A stretch of DNA of 35,533 nt from a virus. Location: positions 1 to 35,533 of the IMG/VR virus record IMGVR_UViG_3300038701_001970; one strand, given 5' to 3'. Positions 20,506-27,570 of the stretch are shown piece after piece. How positions within the stretch are numbered: position 1 is the first letter of the stretch; every line of letters begins with the position of its first letter. Position numbers and translations under genes: made by a program. The notes beneath the pieces are model-generated. The model made no database searches and was not told the DNA's origin. It saw only the letters and a program-made list of their open reading frames with translations.

Positions 20506-20925
20506 ATGGGTTTGGATAGAGAATTGATGGATGGTTTGAGGGTGTTGCAAGCATCTTTGCTTGGGCCTGAGTCTGCGTGGTCAGAGTTGTGCGACATTGA
20601 TCTTGAGGTGCATGAATCCGATGTTGGCCAGGTATTGGATATGTTCGCGGACCTGTGCATAGAGTCTCATTGTAATTCCAACACATTGGTCTTTGGTTAT
20701 GTGGCTGGTTTTTTGTTCGCCAGACAGCGGTATAGTTTAATGTCGGTTGAGGGGGTAAGTAATACGCAGGAGCGAGCGTTAAGTGATTCGTTGGATCTTG
20801 CTCGTGTGTTGGTGTCACAGTTGGAGTTACGCGGTGTCGTGTTTGAGTGTTGGGTGCCATGGGGTTGGCCATCGTTGAACAAGAGCGATTCTGATAAAGT
20901 GACTGCAAACGATTTGCAGTCATAA
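20506..20925 (+). CDS. Hypothetical protein ending in palindrome-encoded tail
   Basis: 139 aa, ATG preceded by CAGGAGAG. Acidic and mostly helical (LRVLQASLLGPESAWSELCD; SDVGQVLDMFADLC). Unrecognised. The last seven codons (TANDLQS) are palindrome copy 5, nearly the same tail that palindrome copy 4 gives to dCTP deaminase (TANGLQS). The proteins are unrelated, so the shared tail comes from the DNA repeat. Confidence 0.6.
   Translation: MGLDRELMDGLRVLQASLLGPESAWSELCDIDLEVHESDVGQVLDMFADLCIESHCNSNTLVFGYVAGFLFARQRYSLMSVEGVSNTQERALSDSLDLARVLVSQLELRGVVFECWVPWGWPSLNKSDSDKVTANDLQS
20900..20922. promoter_or_regulatory. Dispersed palindrome copy 5
   Basis: TGACTGCAAA (20900-20909), centre CGA, TTTGCAGTCA (20913-20922): perfect 10-bp arms. 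It overlaps the stop region of the 20506 gene. The 107 bp to the next gene (20926-21031) hold no clear promoter, only the ribosome-binding site AGGAG at 21019-21023. No T-run follows. Confidence 0.8.
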
Positions 20926-21031
20926 GAGAATGCTTTGAGCGTGGAGTCATGCGTTGAGGAACAAGAGGATTCAAGAAACGGTTTAGAGAGAAACATCGCC
21001 ATGGACGGCGAACACCACAGGAGCCACGGAG

Positions 21032-21814
21032 ATGGCCACACAGACATGGCATAATGTCGCCGTTTTGTACGACGACCATCCATTAGACCACATCACAGAA
21101 GAGACATTGCGCTCATTGGTTGCCATCGCGCTTGAGGGTGAAGGCGTCGACATTGAAGACGATGATCCAATCATTAACGCCGATCATGAGACCATTCGTC
21201 GAGCGCTCGGTCGTGTGTTGCAGCGCGATGGGCGTTCTGGCGCGCCGATGTTTTACGCCGATGGCCAGCACGCCATGCGTCGATATTGGCAACTCAAGGG
21301 CATGTGTTCGATCATGGCGCAGTCATTGGATTTTGACCGCGTTCATGGTGGGCAAACGCCAGAGGCGCCGCCGGTCGATGAGCTGGTTGCGCTACAGCGG
21401 TGCATCGACGAATTGAGCCGTCGCGTGCGCAAGCCAAACGACAAGGTGTACAAGGCGTACAATCGAAAGCATGGTACCATGCACCTTGGGAAGTTCATGT
21501 TTTGGTGGTGGGTGTGTTCACCACATGTGGTCGGGGATATGCCGCAGCACAGCGCAGACGAGTGGACCACGGAGGTTGACCGGCGCATGTTGATTGTTAA
21601 GCTCAAGGCGGCGCTTGTTCGACATAACGAAGCCGTCGACAGCGGGTCATATTCGCGTGCGTGCAAGGCGAAGAATCTGTGCCCAGAACATGATAAATGG
21701 AAATCTCATTATCCGCGATACCAGGAGATTGAACACTGGTACAATGAGGTCAACGCAGAGTTCCACGCCATCTTGGTTGAGCGGGGGATGTCACGACGAT
21801 ACAGGGGGCGATGA
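21032..21814 (+). CDS. Hypothetical protein
   Basis: 260 aa, ATG 21032 with AGGAG eight bases upstream. Charged and mostly helical; His/Trp-rich middle (KFMFWWWVCSPHVVGDMPQH) and a C-terminal part with Cys, His and aromatic residues (KNLCPEHDKWKSHYPRYQEI). Not recognised. It directly precedes the 21811 gene in an ATGA overlap, at the boundary between early and late regions, so a regulatory role is possible. Confidence 0.65.
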   Translation: MATQTWHNVAVLYDDHPLDHITEETLRSLVAIALEGEGVDIEDDDPIINADHETIRRALGRVLQRDGRSGAPMFYADGQHAMRRYWQLKGMCSIMAQSLDFDRVHGGQTPEAPPVDELVALQRCIDELSRRVRKPNDKVYKAYNRKHGTMHLGKFMFWWWVCSPHVVGDMPQHSADEWTTEVDRRMLIVKLKAALVRHNEAVDSGSYSRACKAKNLCPEHDKWKSHYPRYQEIEHWYNEVNAEFHAILVERGMSRRYRGR

Positions 21815-22212
21815 TGGGATGCGCAGACAAGTTAAGCGCGATCGAACTGTGGGCCGCATACCGACTGATGGGGGTCAAGCCAGCCAGGGCAATTGAGCGC
21901 GCCAAAATCTCAAAACCGAATCGTTACGCGCAGCGGTTGTATGATACGGCGCAGGTCATTCGCACAGAGCGTCGATACTGCAAACAAAACGGGATCGACT
22001 TTGGAAGCATTGAGCGTGGCTTTGAAGATGAACTCAAGGGGATTCAGGCCAAGATCAAGCTGCTCAAACAGGACGCCGCAAATATCCGCATGCGCCAGCG
22101 CGCGTGTGCTGTGGTTGAATACGCCTGCTTGCTCCGACAGGGTTTAGTGTCGGATGCTGGCGAGTGTTGTGTGTCTGTTTTGGGTCAGGAGTTTTGCGAG
22201 GATTCGCTTTGA
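21811..22212 (+). CDS. Possible HTH regulatory protein at the early/late boundary
   Basis: 133 aa; ATG 21811 overlaps the previous stop, and ATG 21814 is also possible with AGGGGG upstream. The N-terminal part reads like a helix-turn-helix (IELWAAYRLMGVKPARAIER, then AKISKPNRYAQRLYDTA). It is followed by a long charged helix (EDELKGIQAKIKLLKQDA) and a Cys-rich end. No close family recognised. Last gene before the third non-coding island and the packaging genes, so control of late transcription is a reasonable guess. Confidence 0.55.
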   Translation: MMGCADKLSAIELWAAYRLMGVKPARAIERAKISKPNRYAQRLYDTAQVIRTERRYCKQNGIDFGSIERGFEDELKGIQAKIKLLKQDAANIRMRQRACAVVEYACLLRQGLVSDAGECCVSVLGQEFCEDSL

Positions 22213-22218
22213 GTGCGA

Positions 22219-22319
22219 TGGTTGCACTGATGCAACCACTGTAAAAGGGTAGAGGGTGTTGGGTTCCTTCACGTTGGTTTTGTCCTCCTGCTTGTTGTGG
22301 ATTCATGCCCAACACTCTC
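22219..22319 (+). ncRNA. Two hairpins in the leader of tRNA-like element 3
   Basis: TGGTTGCA/TGCAACCA (22219-22226 / 22231-22238) form a perfect 8-bp stem with loop CTGA. GAGGGTGTTGGG near 22252-22263 then pairs with CCCAACACTCTC (22308-22319) over 12 bp with one G-T, enclosing 44 nt. The long stem ends five bases before the tRNA-like element. No T-run follows either hairpin. The whole of 22213-22414 carries no supported gene. Confidence 0.5.
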
Positions 22320-22324
22320 GCAAT

Positions 22325-22397
22325 GAAGCTATAGTTTAAGCGGCAGAACGCTCAGACAACAATCTGGGTGGTCTCGGTTCGAGTCCGGGTGGTTTCA
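22325..22397 (+). tRNA. tRNA cloverleaf with aberrant anticodon loop (isotype undetermined)
   Basis: Exactly 73 nt to the discriminator A. Acceptor GAAGCTA / TGGTTTC pairs at all seven positions (two G-T). T8 and A9 are present. D-arm GTTT / GAAC has an 8-nt loop AAGCGGCA holding A14, G18-G19 and A21. T-arm is CTCGG-TTCGAGT-CCGGG. The anticodon arm is odd: CTCAG (22351-22355) pairs with CTGGG (22364-22368) leaving an 8-nt loop ACAACAAT, or a 6-bp stem with a 6-nt loop. Neither has U33. Standard numbering would place AAC at 34-36 but without a proper stem. No CCA is encoded. The cloverleaf is convincing; decoding function is doubtful. Confidence 0.6.
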
Positions 22398-22414
22398 ATA
22401 CCGACGAAAATGCA

Positions 22415-22975
22415 ATGTCCATCAAAACCGTTCAATACACTACAAGGCACGATGTGCCGCTTGATGAGTTGATGCCGCACCCTCAAAACGCCAACGAAGG
22501 CGATGTGGGCGCAGTCATCACAAGCATCCAAGAAAATGGCTGGTATGGCCATATTGGTGTCGATGTCAACACGGGTTGGATCGTGTGGGGTCACACACGT
22601 CGCAAGGCGCTGATGGCCATGGGCGAGAAGACTTGCCCGGAAGTTCGTTTTTACGAAGAGTTGTCCAGTGTGGTTGCGTTGAGAATGTTGACCGTCGACA
22701 ACCGAAGTTGTCGACTTGGCATGGACAACAGCGCCCGTCAGTTGGAAAACCTCAAAATCCTTGAGTCCGACAACGCGTTGCTCGGTTCTGGCTTTGATGA
22801 GGATGACATGGATCGTCTTGCTGCATTGCTTGCCGGTGATGACGACGTTGATGATCCTGGCGATGGCGATCCGCGTGAGAGTTTTCGCATTGTGATTCAC
22901 TGTGATTGTGAAGATGAGCAGTCACACATCAGCATGCAACTTGCAAGTATGGGTGTTGAGCACGAGATTAAATAA
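22415..22975 (+). CDS. ParB/Srx-fold protein beside the terminase genes
   Basis: 186 aa. The N-terminal domain has the pattern VPLDELMPHPQNANEGDV, IVWGHTRRKALMAMGEKTCP (a GH-x-R-x-x-A box) and VALRMLTVDNRSCRLG, as in the ParB-like nuclease domains that phages often encode next to the small terminase, sometimes fused to a methyltransferase. Here the second domain is short and acidic (LAALLAGDDDVDDPGDGDP). It is not the partition ParB of this element, which is at 464. Likely roles are DNA nicking, or binding near the packaging site. ATG 22415 lacks a clear ribosome-binding site; its leader is the tRNA-like element. Confidence 0.75.
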   Translation: MSIKTVQYTTRHDVPLDELMPHPQNANEGDVGAVITSIQENGWYGHIGVDVNTGWIVWGHTRRKALMAMGEKTCPEVRFYEELSSVVALRMLTVDNRSCRLGMDNSARQLENLKILESDNALLGSGFDEDDMDRLAALLAGDDDVDDPGDGDPRESFRIVIHCDCEDEQSHISMQLASMGVEHEIK

Positions 22976-23529
22976 TGTCCGAAAAGTTGTGGCACAAAAC
23001 CACTGATGAAAAATCAGTGCAATATCTGTGGTTTACTCGCTTTCGAGACATGCCATTACCCCGGACAATCAAGAAGTTCCACAAGGCGGTCAAGAAAGAA
23101 TTTAGCGATGCCGAAACTGTGCCGTCGTTGTCAACGTTCAAGCGCTGGAGTGCGGAGTTTGATTGGCAAGATCGCGTGGACGCTTGGGATGAAGATGGTC
23201 TCGCCCGTGCGACTGAAGCGCAGGAGAAACATCGGCTGGAGATGATCGAAAAGTCGGTTCTTGCCCAGACGCGTCGCATCAACTCACTGCGTGCACAGCG
23301 CGCCTTGTTGACGAAGAAGCAAGAAACCTTTCAGAAGAAATATGAAAACGGCATGCCCGTTGGGGTGGACTCGCTGCACAAACTGACCAAGTCGATCGTC
23401 GCGGTCAACGCCGCGCTCAAGGCGGAGTGGGATCGTTATCATCTGGATGGACAGGATGACGATGAGCAAGCCACCCATGGGGGCGTCACCGTCCTTGTCA
23501 TGCCGGACAATGGTCGAGTCAACAAATAG
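22975..23529 (+). CDS. terS: Terminase small subunit
   Basis: 184 aa, ATG overlapping the previous TAA (TAATG). The helix-turn-helix region holds PSLSTFKRWSAEFDWQDRVD (about 50-69), the typical small-terminase motif of P-x-x-x-T-x-x-x-W-S followed by W-x-x-R. A long helical oligomerisation part follows (LEMIEKSVLAQTRRINSLRA). It recognises the packaging site and feeds DNA to the large subunit. Position directly before the large terminase supports the call. Confidence 0.8.
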   Translation: MSEKLWHKTTDEKSVQYLWFTRFRDMPLPRTIKKFHKAVKKEFSDAETVPSLSTFKRWSAEFDWQDRVDAWDEDGLARATEAQEKHRLEMIEKSVLAQTRRINSLRAQRALLTKKQETFQKKYENGMPVGVDSLHKLTKSIVAVNAALKAEWDRYHLDGQDDDEQATHGGVTVLVMPDNGRVNK

Positions 23530-24962
23530 CACCACAACGCATCATAGAGCCGCAAGAGGGGCCACAAACCAAGGCGCTCGCGTGCAGCGCAAACATTTTG
23601 ATTTATGGTGGCGCGGCAGGTGGCGGCAAGAGCTGGTATCTTCGATATGAAGCCCTTCGTGGCATTCACCACAAGGAACACAACGCTATCATCTTTCGTC
23701 GCAAACGCGTCGATGTGGTAGGCAGTGGCGGCGCGGGTTCGATGTGGGGCGAGGCCAGTTCGCTCTATCGGTCCTTGGGCGCAAAGAGCAATGACACCAA
23801 GTTGACATGTCGATTCCCCTCCGGGGCGACGATACAGTTTAGTCATTTGCAGCATGAAAAAGACTGCGAGAATCACCAGGGCCAGGAGTACACCTATGTC
23901 GGCTTCGATGAGGGCACGCACTTTACCGAGTATCAGTTCTGGTCACTTTATGGCCGACTGAGGACCACATCAAACGACATCAAGCCGTACATTCGGCTAT
24001 CCTGCAACCCTGACCCTGACTCGTTCGTGTGTGATTTGGTGTTGCCGTGGTTGGACGAGCATGGCGATCCAATCCCCGAACTCGATGGCGAGGTCAAATA
24101 CATCTTTCGCGACAACGGCGAAACGATTTGGGTTGATGATGAAGGTCAACCGCTGACGGCGGATAGTCGTGATGCGTTTGGAAAACCGCCAATCAGCATC
24201 GCGTTCATCGCAGCGCGCCTTGAAGACAACAAGTACATTGATGATGACTACGAACAAAAGCTCAATGCGCTGACAAAGGTCGAGCGCGCCCGAAAGAAAG
24301 ATGGCAACTGGTTTACCAGGGAGCGTGATGGTCTCTTCAAAGAGCACCAAATCACAGCGATGGTCCCTTCTGCGTTGCCGAGCAACGTGCGTTGGGTGCG
24401 ATATTGGGATCTTGCACACACTGACCCAAGCTCATCCAATCCAAACCCGGACGCCACAGCGGGTGCATTGATTGGTCTTTGGCGCGATGAGGCAGGCAAG
24501 CATCATGTTTGCATTGCAGATATGGCGCGGCGTCAAGTCGCTGGCAGTAAAAAAGAAAAATGGATCAAGTCGATCGCAGTGCGTGATGATGCGTGGCTCA
24601 AGTCCAGTCGCTTCAAAGGCACAAGGTGCCAGATCGTAGTCGAGCAAGAGCCAGCATCAGGCAAGGAATTGATCGCCATCTACCAGACCGGATTTCTGTC
24701 CGGTCATTTGGTTGAAGGTGACTTGCCTCGTGGTGACAAGGAGGCGCGCGCTCGACTGTGGTTGCCACATGCTCAGACTGGATATGTGCATTTGCTCACA
24801 GATGAACACGGGCACATTCCACCATGGCATCGCGAGTTCATCGGAGAGCTTGAGAGTTTCCCGAACAAGAAAAAGGATCAGGTTGATGCCGTGTCCGGTG
24901 GTTTTGCCTACCTGACCAAAGCCAAGCCGAAATTCAATCCAAAGGTGTTGGGAACGTTTTGA
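23526..24962 (+). CDS. terL: Terminase large subunit (ATPase/nuclease), probable ATA start
   Basis: 478 aa if started at ATA 23526. Walker A GGAAGGGKS (28-36), Walker B YVGFDEGTHF, coupling motif LSCNPDP; the nuclease half has RYWDLAHTDP with its catalytic Asp, VVEQEPASGKELIAIY and KKDQVDAVSGGFAYL. The conserved stretch before Walker A (IIEPQEGPQTKALACSANIL) is in frame, but no ATG, GTG or TTG precedes it after the upstream stop at 23463. ATA 23526 overlaps the terS stop as ATAG, copying the ATGA overlaps of this genome. TTG 23598 would delete most of the region before Walker A. A frameshift or a sequence error are alternatives. Confidence 0.9.
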   Translation: MAPQRIIEPQEGPQTKALACSANILIYGGAAGGGKSWYLRYEALRGIHHKEHNAIIFRRKRVDVVGSGGAGSMWGEASSLYRSLGAKSNDTKLTCRFPSGATIQFSHLQHEKDCENHQGQEYTYVGFDEGTHFTEYQFWSLYGRLRTTSNDIKPYIRLSCNPDPDSFVCDLVLPWLDEHGDPIPELDGEVKYIFRDNGETIWVDDEGQPLTADSRDAFGKPPISIAFIAARLEDNKYIDDDYEQKLNALTKVERARKKDGNWFTRERDGLFKEHQITAMVPSALPSNVRWVRYWDLAHTDPSSSNPNPDATAGALIGLWRDEAGKHHVCIADMARRQVAGSKKEKWIKSIAVRDDAWLKSSRFKGTRCQIVVEQEPASGKELIAIYQTGFLSGHLVEGDLPRGDKEARARLWLPHAQTGYVHLLTDEHGHIPPWHREFIGELESFPNKKKDQVDAVSGGFAYLTKAKPKFNPKVLGTF

Positions 24963-26248
24963 GCATTAAGACAAAAATCATCTCTTTTTTCCGGCGCGAA
25001 CCCGATTGGGGCGAACTGGCAAAGCAAGAGGACGATGCACCGCAACGTACCACCGCCATCGAAACACGTGACACCTCACTGGATGTGGAGAACATCGCAT
25101 CACCGAACGGCAACCCATATCGCGGGCGACTGACATACAGCAACGGCACGTGGAACACACAACGCAGCATTGAGCGCGGTTTCAGTTCAAGCACGATCGT
25201 GTACATCGCGGTCAACAAGCGCGCCAAGGATGTCTCACGCATTCCACTCAAGGCAATGCGACGCCGCAACGGCAAACTTACACATATGCCGGATAGTGAG
25301 ATCCAGCGCTTGCTCAACAAGCCCAACGAATTTTGGACACCGCAGCGCTTTAAATACATCTGGATGGCGCACTACCTGCTCTCAGGCAATGCAATTACGC
25401 GCGTTGATGAGTCGAAGATTCGCAAGAAGATCACCGAATTTTGGGTGATGAGTCCTGTGGGCATCAAGCCCATCAAGCATCCAACGAAATACCTCCTTGG
25501 GTATGAGCGTCGATTCAAGCCAGCGGGCACGCACAAGTACGTGAAGGCTATCTATGGCAATGAGCAAATCATCCACCACATGATGCCCAATCCAAGCGAC
25601 ACCTTTTGGGGATTGTCGCCGCTGATGGCCGGATGTGGTCGAAGCGTCAATACCGACGAAGCCGCATCGAACTGGCAACACAACATGCTCCAAAAAGGCG
25701 CTCGCCCTTCCGGGGTGGTGAGCCTTGATACAGAGCTTGAGGACGAAGCGCGCACTGAGTGGCGCGACTGGGTTTCGGATCAGATTGAGGGGCAAGACAA
25801 TGCCGGAGGCGTTCTGTTTCTCGATGGTAGCTTGAAGTTTGCGCAGTTGAGCCTTTCGCCTGCGGAGATGGACTACATCGCTACGCGCAAGTTCACCCGC
25901 GAGGAGTTGCTTGCGGCGTTTGATGTGCCGCCGCCGGTTGCAGGGTTCTACGACAACGCAACGTACAACAATGTGATCACGGCGCGGTTGTTGTACTGGG
26001 AAAACACCATCATCCCAGACATCAATGCGATTGCCGAACACCTCACGAAAGTCATCACGCGAGTGTATGGTGATGAGTGGGTGATTCAACCCGATCTGAG
26101 CAATGTGGAAGCGTTGCTCGCACAGCTCAAAGACAAGTTGGAGGCCGCCGGGATGCTCAAGGACTTGGGCTACACCGCAAACCAAATCAACAGGATGCTC
26201 AACCTGGGCATGCCTGAGATAGAAGAACCAACCATGCCCAACGCGTGA
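24959..26248 (+). CDS. Portal protein, HK97 family
   Basis: 429 aa, TTG start in a TTGA overlap with terL. Family features: SSSTIVYIAVNKRAKDVSRI near residue 80, LLNKPNEFWTPQRF, YLLSGNAITRVD, GLSPLMAGCGRS, WQHNMLQKGARPSGVV, then the clip/crown part DYIATRKFTREELLAAFDVP. The portal forms the dodecameric ring through which DNA enters and leaves the head. Length and the order terL-portal-protease-capsid are those of HK97-like siphoviruses. Confidence 0.92.
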   Translation: MSIKTKIISFFRREPDWGELAKQEDDAPQRTTAIETRDTSLDVENIASPNGNPYRGRLTYSNGTWNTQRSIERGFSSSTIVYIAVNKRAKDVSRIPLKAMRRRNGKLTHMPDSEIQRLLNKPNEFWTPQRFKYIWMAHYLLSGNAITRVDESKIRKKITEFWVMSPVGIKPIKHPTKYLLGYERRFKPAGTHKYVKAIYGNEQIIHHMMPNPSDTFWGLSPLMAGCGRSVNTDEAASNWQHNMLQKGARPSGVVSLDTELEDEARTEWRDWVSDQIEGQDNAGGVLFLDGSLKFAQLSLSPAEMDYIATRKFTREELLAAFDVPPPVAGFYDNATYNNVITARLLYWENTIIPDINAIAEHLTKVITRVYGDEWVIQPDLSNVEALLAQLKDKLEAAGMLKDLGYTANQINRMLNLGMPEIEEPTMPNA

Positions 26249-26266
26249 CGTGCGGCGAGGAACACC

Positions 26267-27439
26267 ATGAAAATCGATCCAGACCATCAAATCACACGCT
26301 TTGGTTATGCGTTCAACTTCCGCGAGGACTTTGACACCACACTGCAAGAGCGTTTGCAAGACCGCGCCACACAGCCCCTTGAGATTCGCATGGCGGATGA
26401 TGGCAGTGAAATGACGGGGTATGCGAGCGTCTTTGGCGTGCGCGACTCCTACGGCACATGTGTTGAAAAAGGCGCGCTCGAAGAGACCATTGTTGAGCGC
26501 AAAAACAAAATCCGCGTGCTCCACAACCACAAGTCCGAACGTGTCATTGGCAAGCCCAAGAAAAAGGGCGGCATGGCCGAAGATGATTATGGCTTCTACA
26601 CCAAGACAGACATCACACAAGGTGTGGGTTGGATTGATGATGTGGCCACGCAGATCCGAAACGGTGACATTGATGGTCTGTCCATCGGATTTTGGATTCT
26701 GGAATCCTACTGGAAGACCGCCGCAGGTGACATCAAAGGTCTTTGGGATATGTCGTGGGAAGAGTACCTTGGGTCCACGCGACATATCACAAAACTGAAG
26801 CTCGCTGAATGGTCTGCGACGCCGTTTCCTTCCAACGAAGACGCGCGCATTGATCAGATCCGCACCGAGATTTTCGGTCTTCATCAGCGACAAAGCGACG
26901 CACACACAAAACTTCATCGCGGTGAGATGATTGACATGAAACAGTATCAGGAAGTGCTCAACCGTCTCAATGAGATGCAGTCGCAACTTGCTGCATTGCA
27001 GGAACAGGCCGCGCCGGTTGAACTGCTCGACTATCGCAACCAGGCCGAACAACTTCGCGTCGCGCTCGCCACGGCTGGTGACGAAGCCATTGAATTGATG
27101 GCACAGCGCACCGGCATTGATGCACAGGTCATTCGCATGGGCCTGATGCGTGAATCCAGGTTCATGTTCGACAGTGAGGCCATGGACGAATTTGCGCAGA
27201 CGCTCGGTGTGACGCTTGAGCGTACACTGCGGTCAGAGCAATGCCAGGATTCGACGATCATCATCAACCTTGGAAGTCCGGTCTCAACGCAAATGCGCAC
27301 AAACATTGCTGAGATGATCCTTGGTAACGCGCAGGTCGAAGAACCCGAAGAAAATCACACCGATGATGCGCAAACGAGAGATGAAGAGTTGGACTTCTCA
27401 GGCTTTGAGCTTCCACCCCTCGACGATTTGAAACGATAA
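26267..27439 (+). CDS. Prohead protease (HK97 gp4-like) with scaffold-like C-terminal extension
   Basis: 390 aa. The U35 protease domain spans about 35-195: GYASVFGVRDSYGTCVEKGA, catalytic His in RVLHNHKSERVIGK (His86 or His88), catalytic Ser139 in DGLSIGFW and an acidic third position in KLAEWSATPFPSNEDA (Glu181). The remaining 200 residues are helical and Gln/Glu-rich (LNRLNEMQSQLAALQEQAAP), about as long as a scaffold. The protease usually is about 200 aa, so this is a protease-scaffold fusion. It would cut the capsid's N-terminal delta domain during head maturation. An intrinsic terminator follows its stop. Confidence 0.9.
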   Translation: MKIDPDHQITRFGYAFNFREDFDTTLQERLQDRATQPLEIRMADDGSEMTGYASVFGVRDSYGTCVEKGALEETIVERKNKIRVLHNHKSERVIGKPKKKGGMAEDDYGFYTKTDITQGVGWIDDVATQIRNGDIDGLSIGFWILESYWKTAAGDIKGLWDMSWEEYLGSTRHITKLKLAEWSATPFPSNEDARIDQIRTEIFGLHQRQSDAHTKLHRGEMIDMKQYQEVLNRLNEMQSQLAALQEQAAPVELLDYRNQAEQLRVALATAGDEAIELMAQRTGIDAQVIRMGLMRESRFMFDSEAMDEFAQTLGVTLERTLRSEQCQDSTIIINLGSPVSTQMRTNIAEMILGNAQVEEPEENHTDDAQTRDEELDFSGFELPPLDDLKR

Positions 27440-27440
27440 A

Positions 27441-27520
27441 CCACCAACGACTCACAAGCACATGCAAGGCATGACCACAATTCTGTGGCGTGCCTTTTTT
27501 TGTGCCATGACCGTTGGTGG
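27441..27520 (+). terminator. Intrinsic terminator between protease and capsid genes, nested in an inverted repeat
   Basis: The inner hairpin AAGGCATGACCACA (27466-27479) pairs with TGTGGCGTGCCTT (27484-27496) over 13 bp with one bulged A and loop ATTC, followed by seven T (27495-27501). The outer arms CCACCAACG (27441-27449) and CGTTGGTGG (27512-27520) are a perfect 9-bp inverted repeat enclosing it. The inner hairpin is a strong terminator by form. The outer repeat may stabilise the mRNA end or be a binding site. Confidence 0.8.
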
Positions 27521-27570
27521 TCAGGCACAGCGCCTATTGTGGGTCTGTTTTCCCGACAAGGAAAAACCCT

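Noticed and set aside
24687-24706. 7-bp inverted repeat GACCGGA/TCCGGTC in terL
   Set aside because: Short, inside a conserved coding region, with no regulatory context.
25382-27052. 556-codon open frame on the minus strand
   Set aside because: It lies wholly opposite the portal and protease genes, which have clear family motifs. The translation shows no recognisable domain, and long antisense frames arise from the codon bias of the sense genes.
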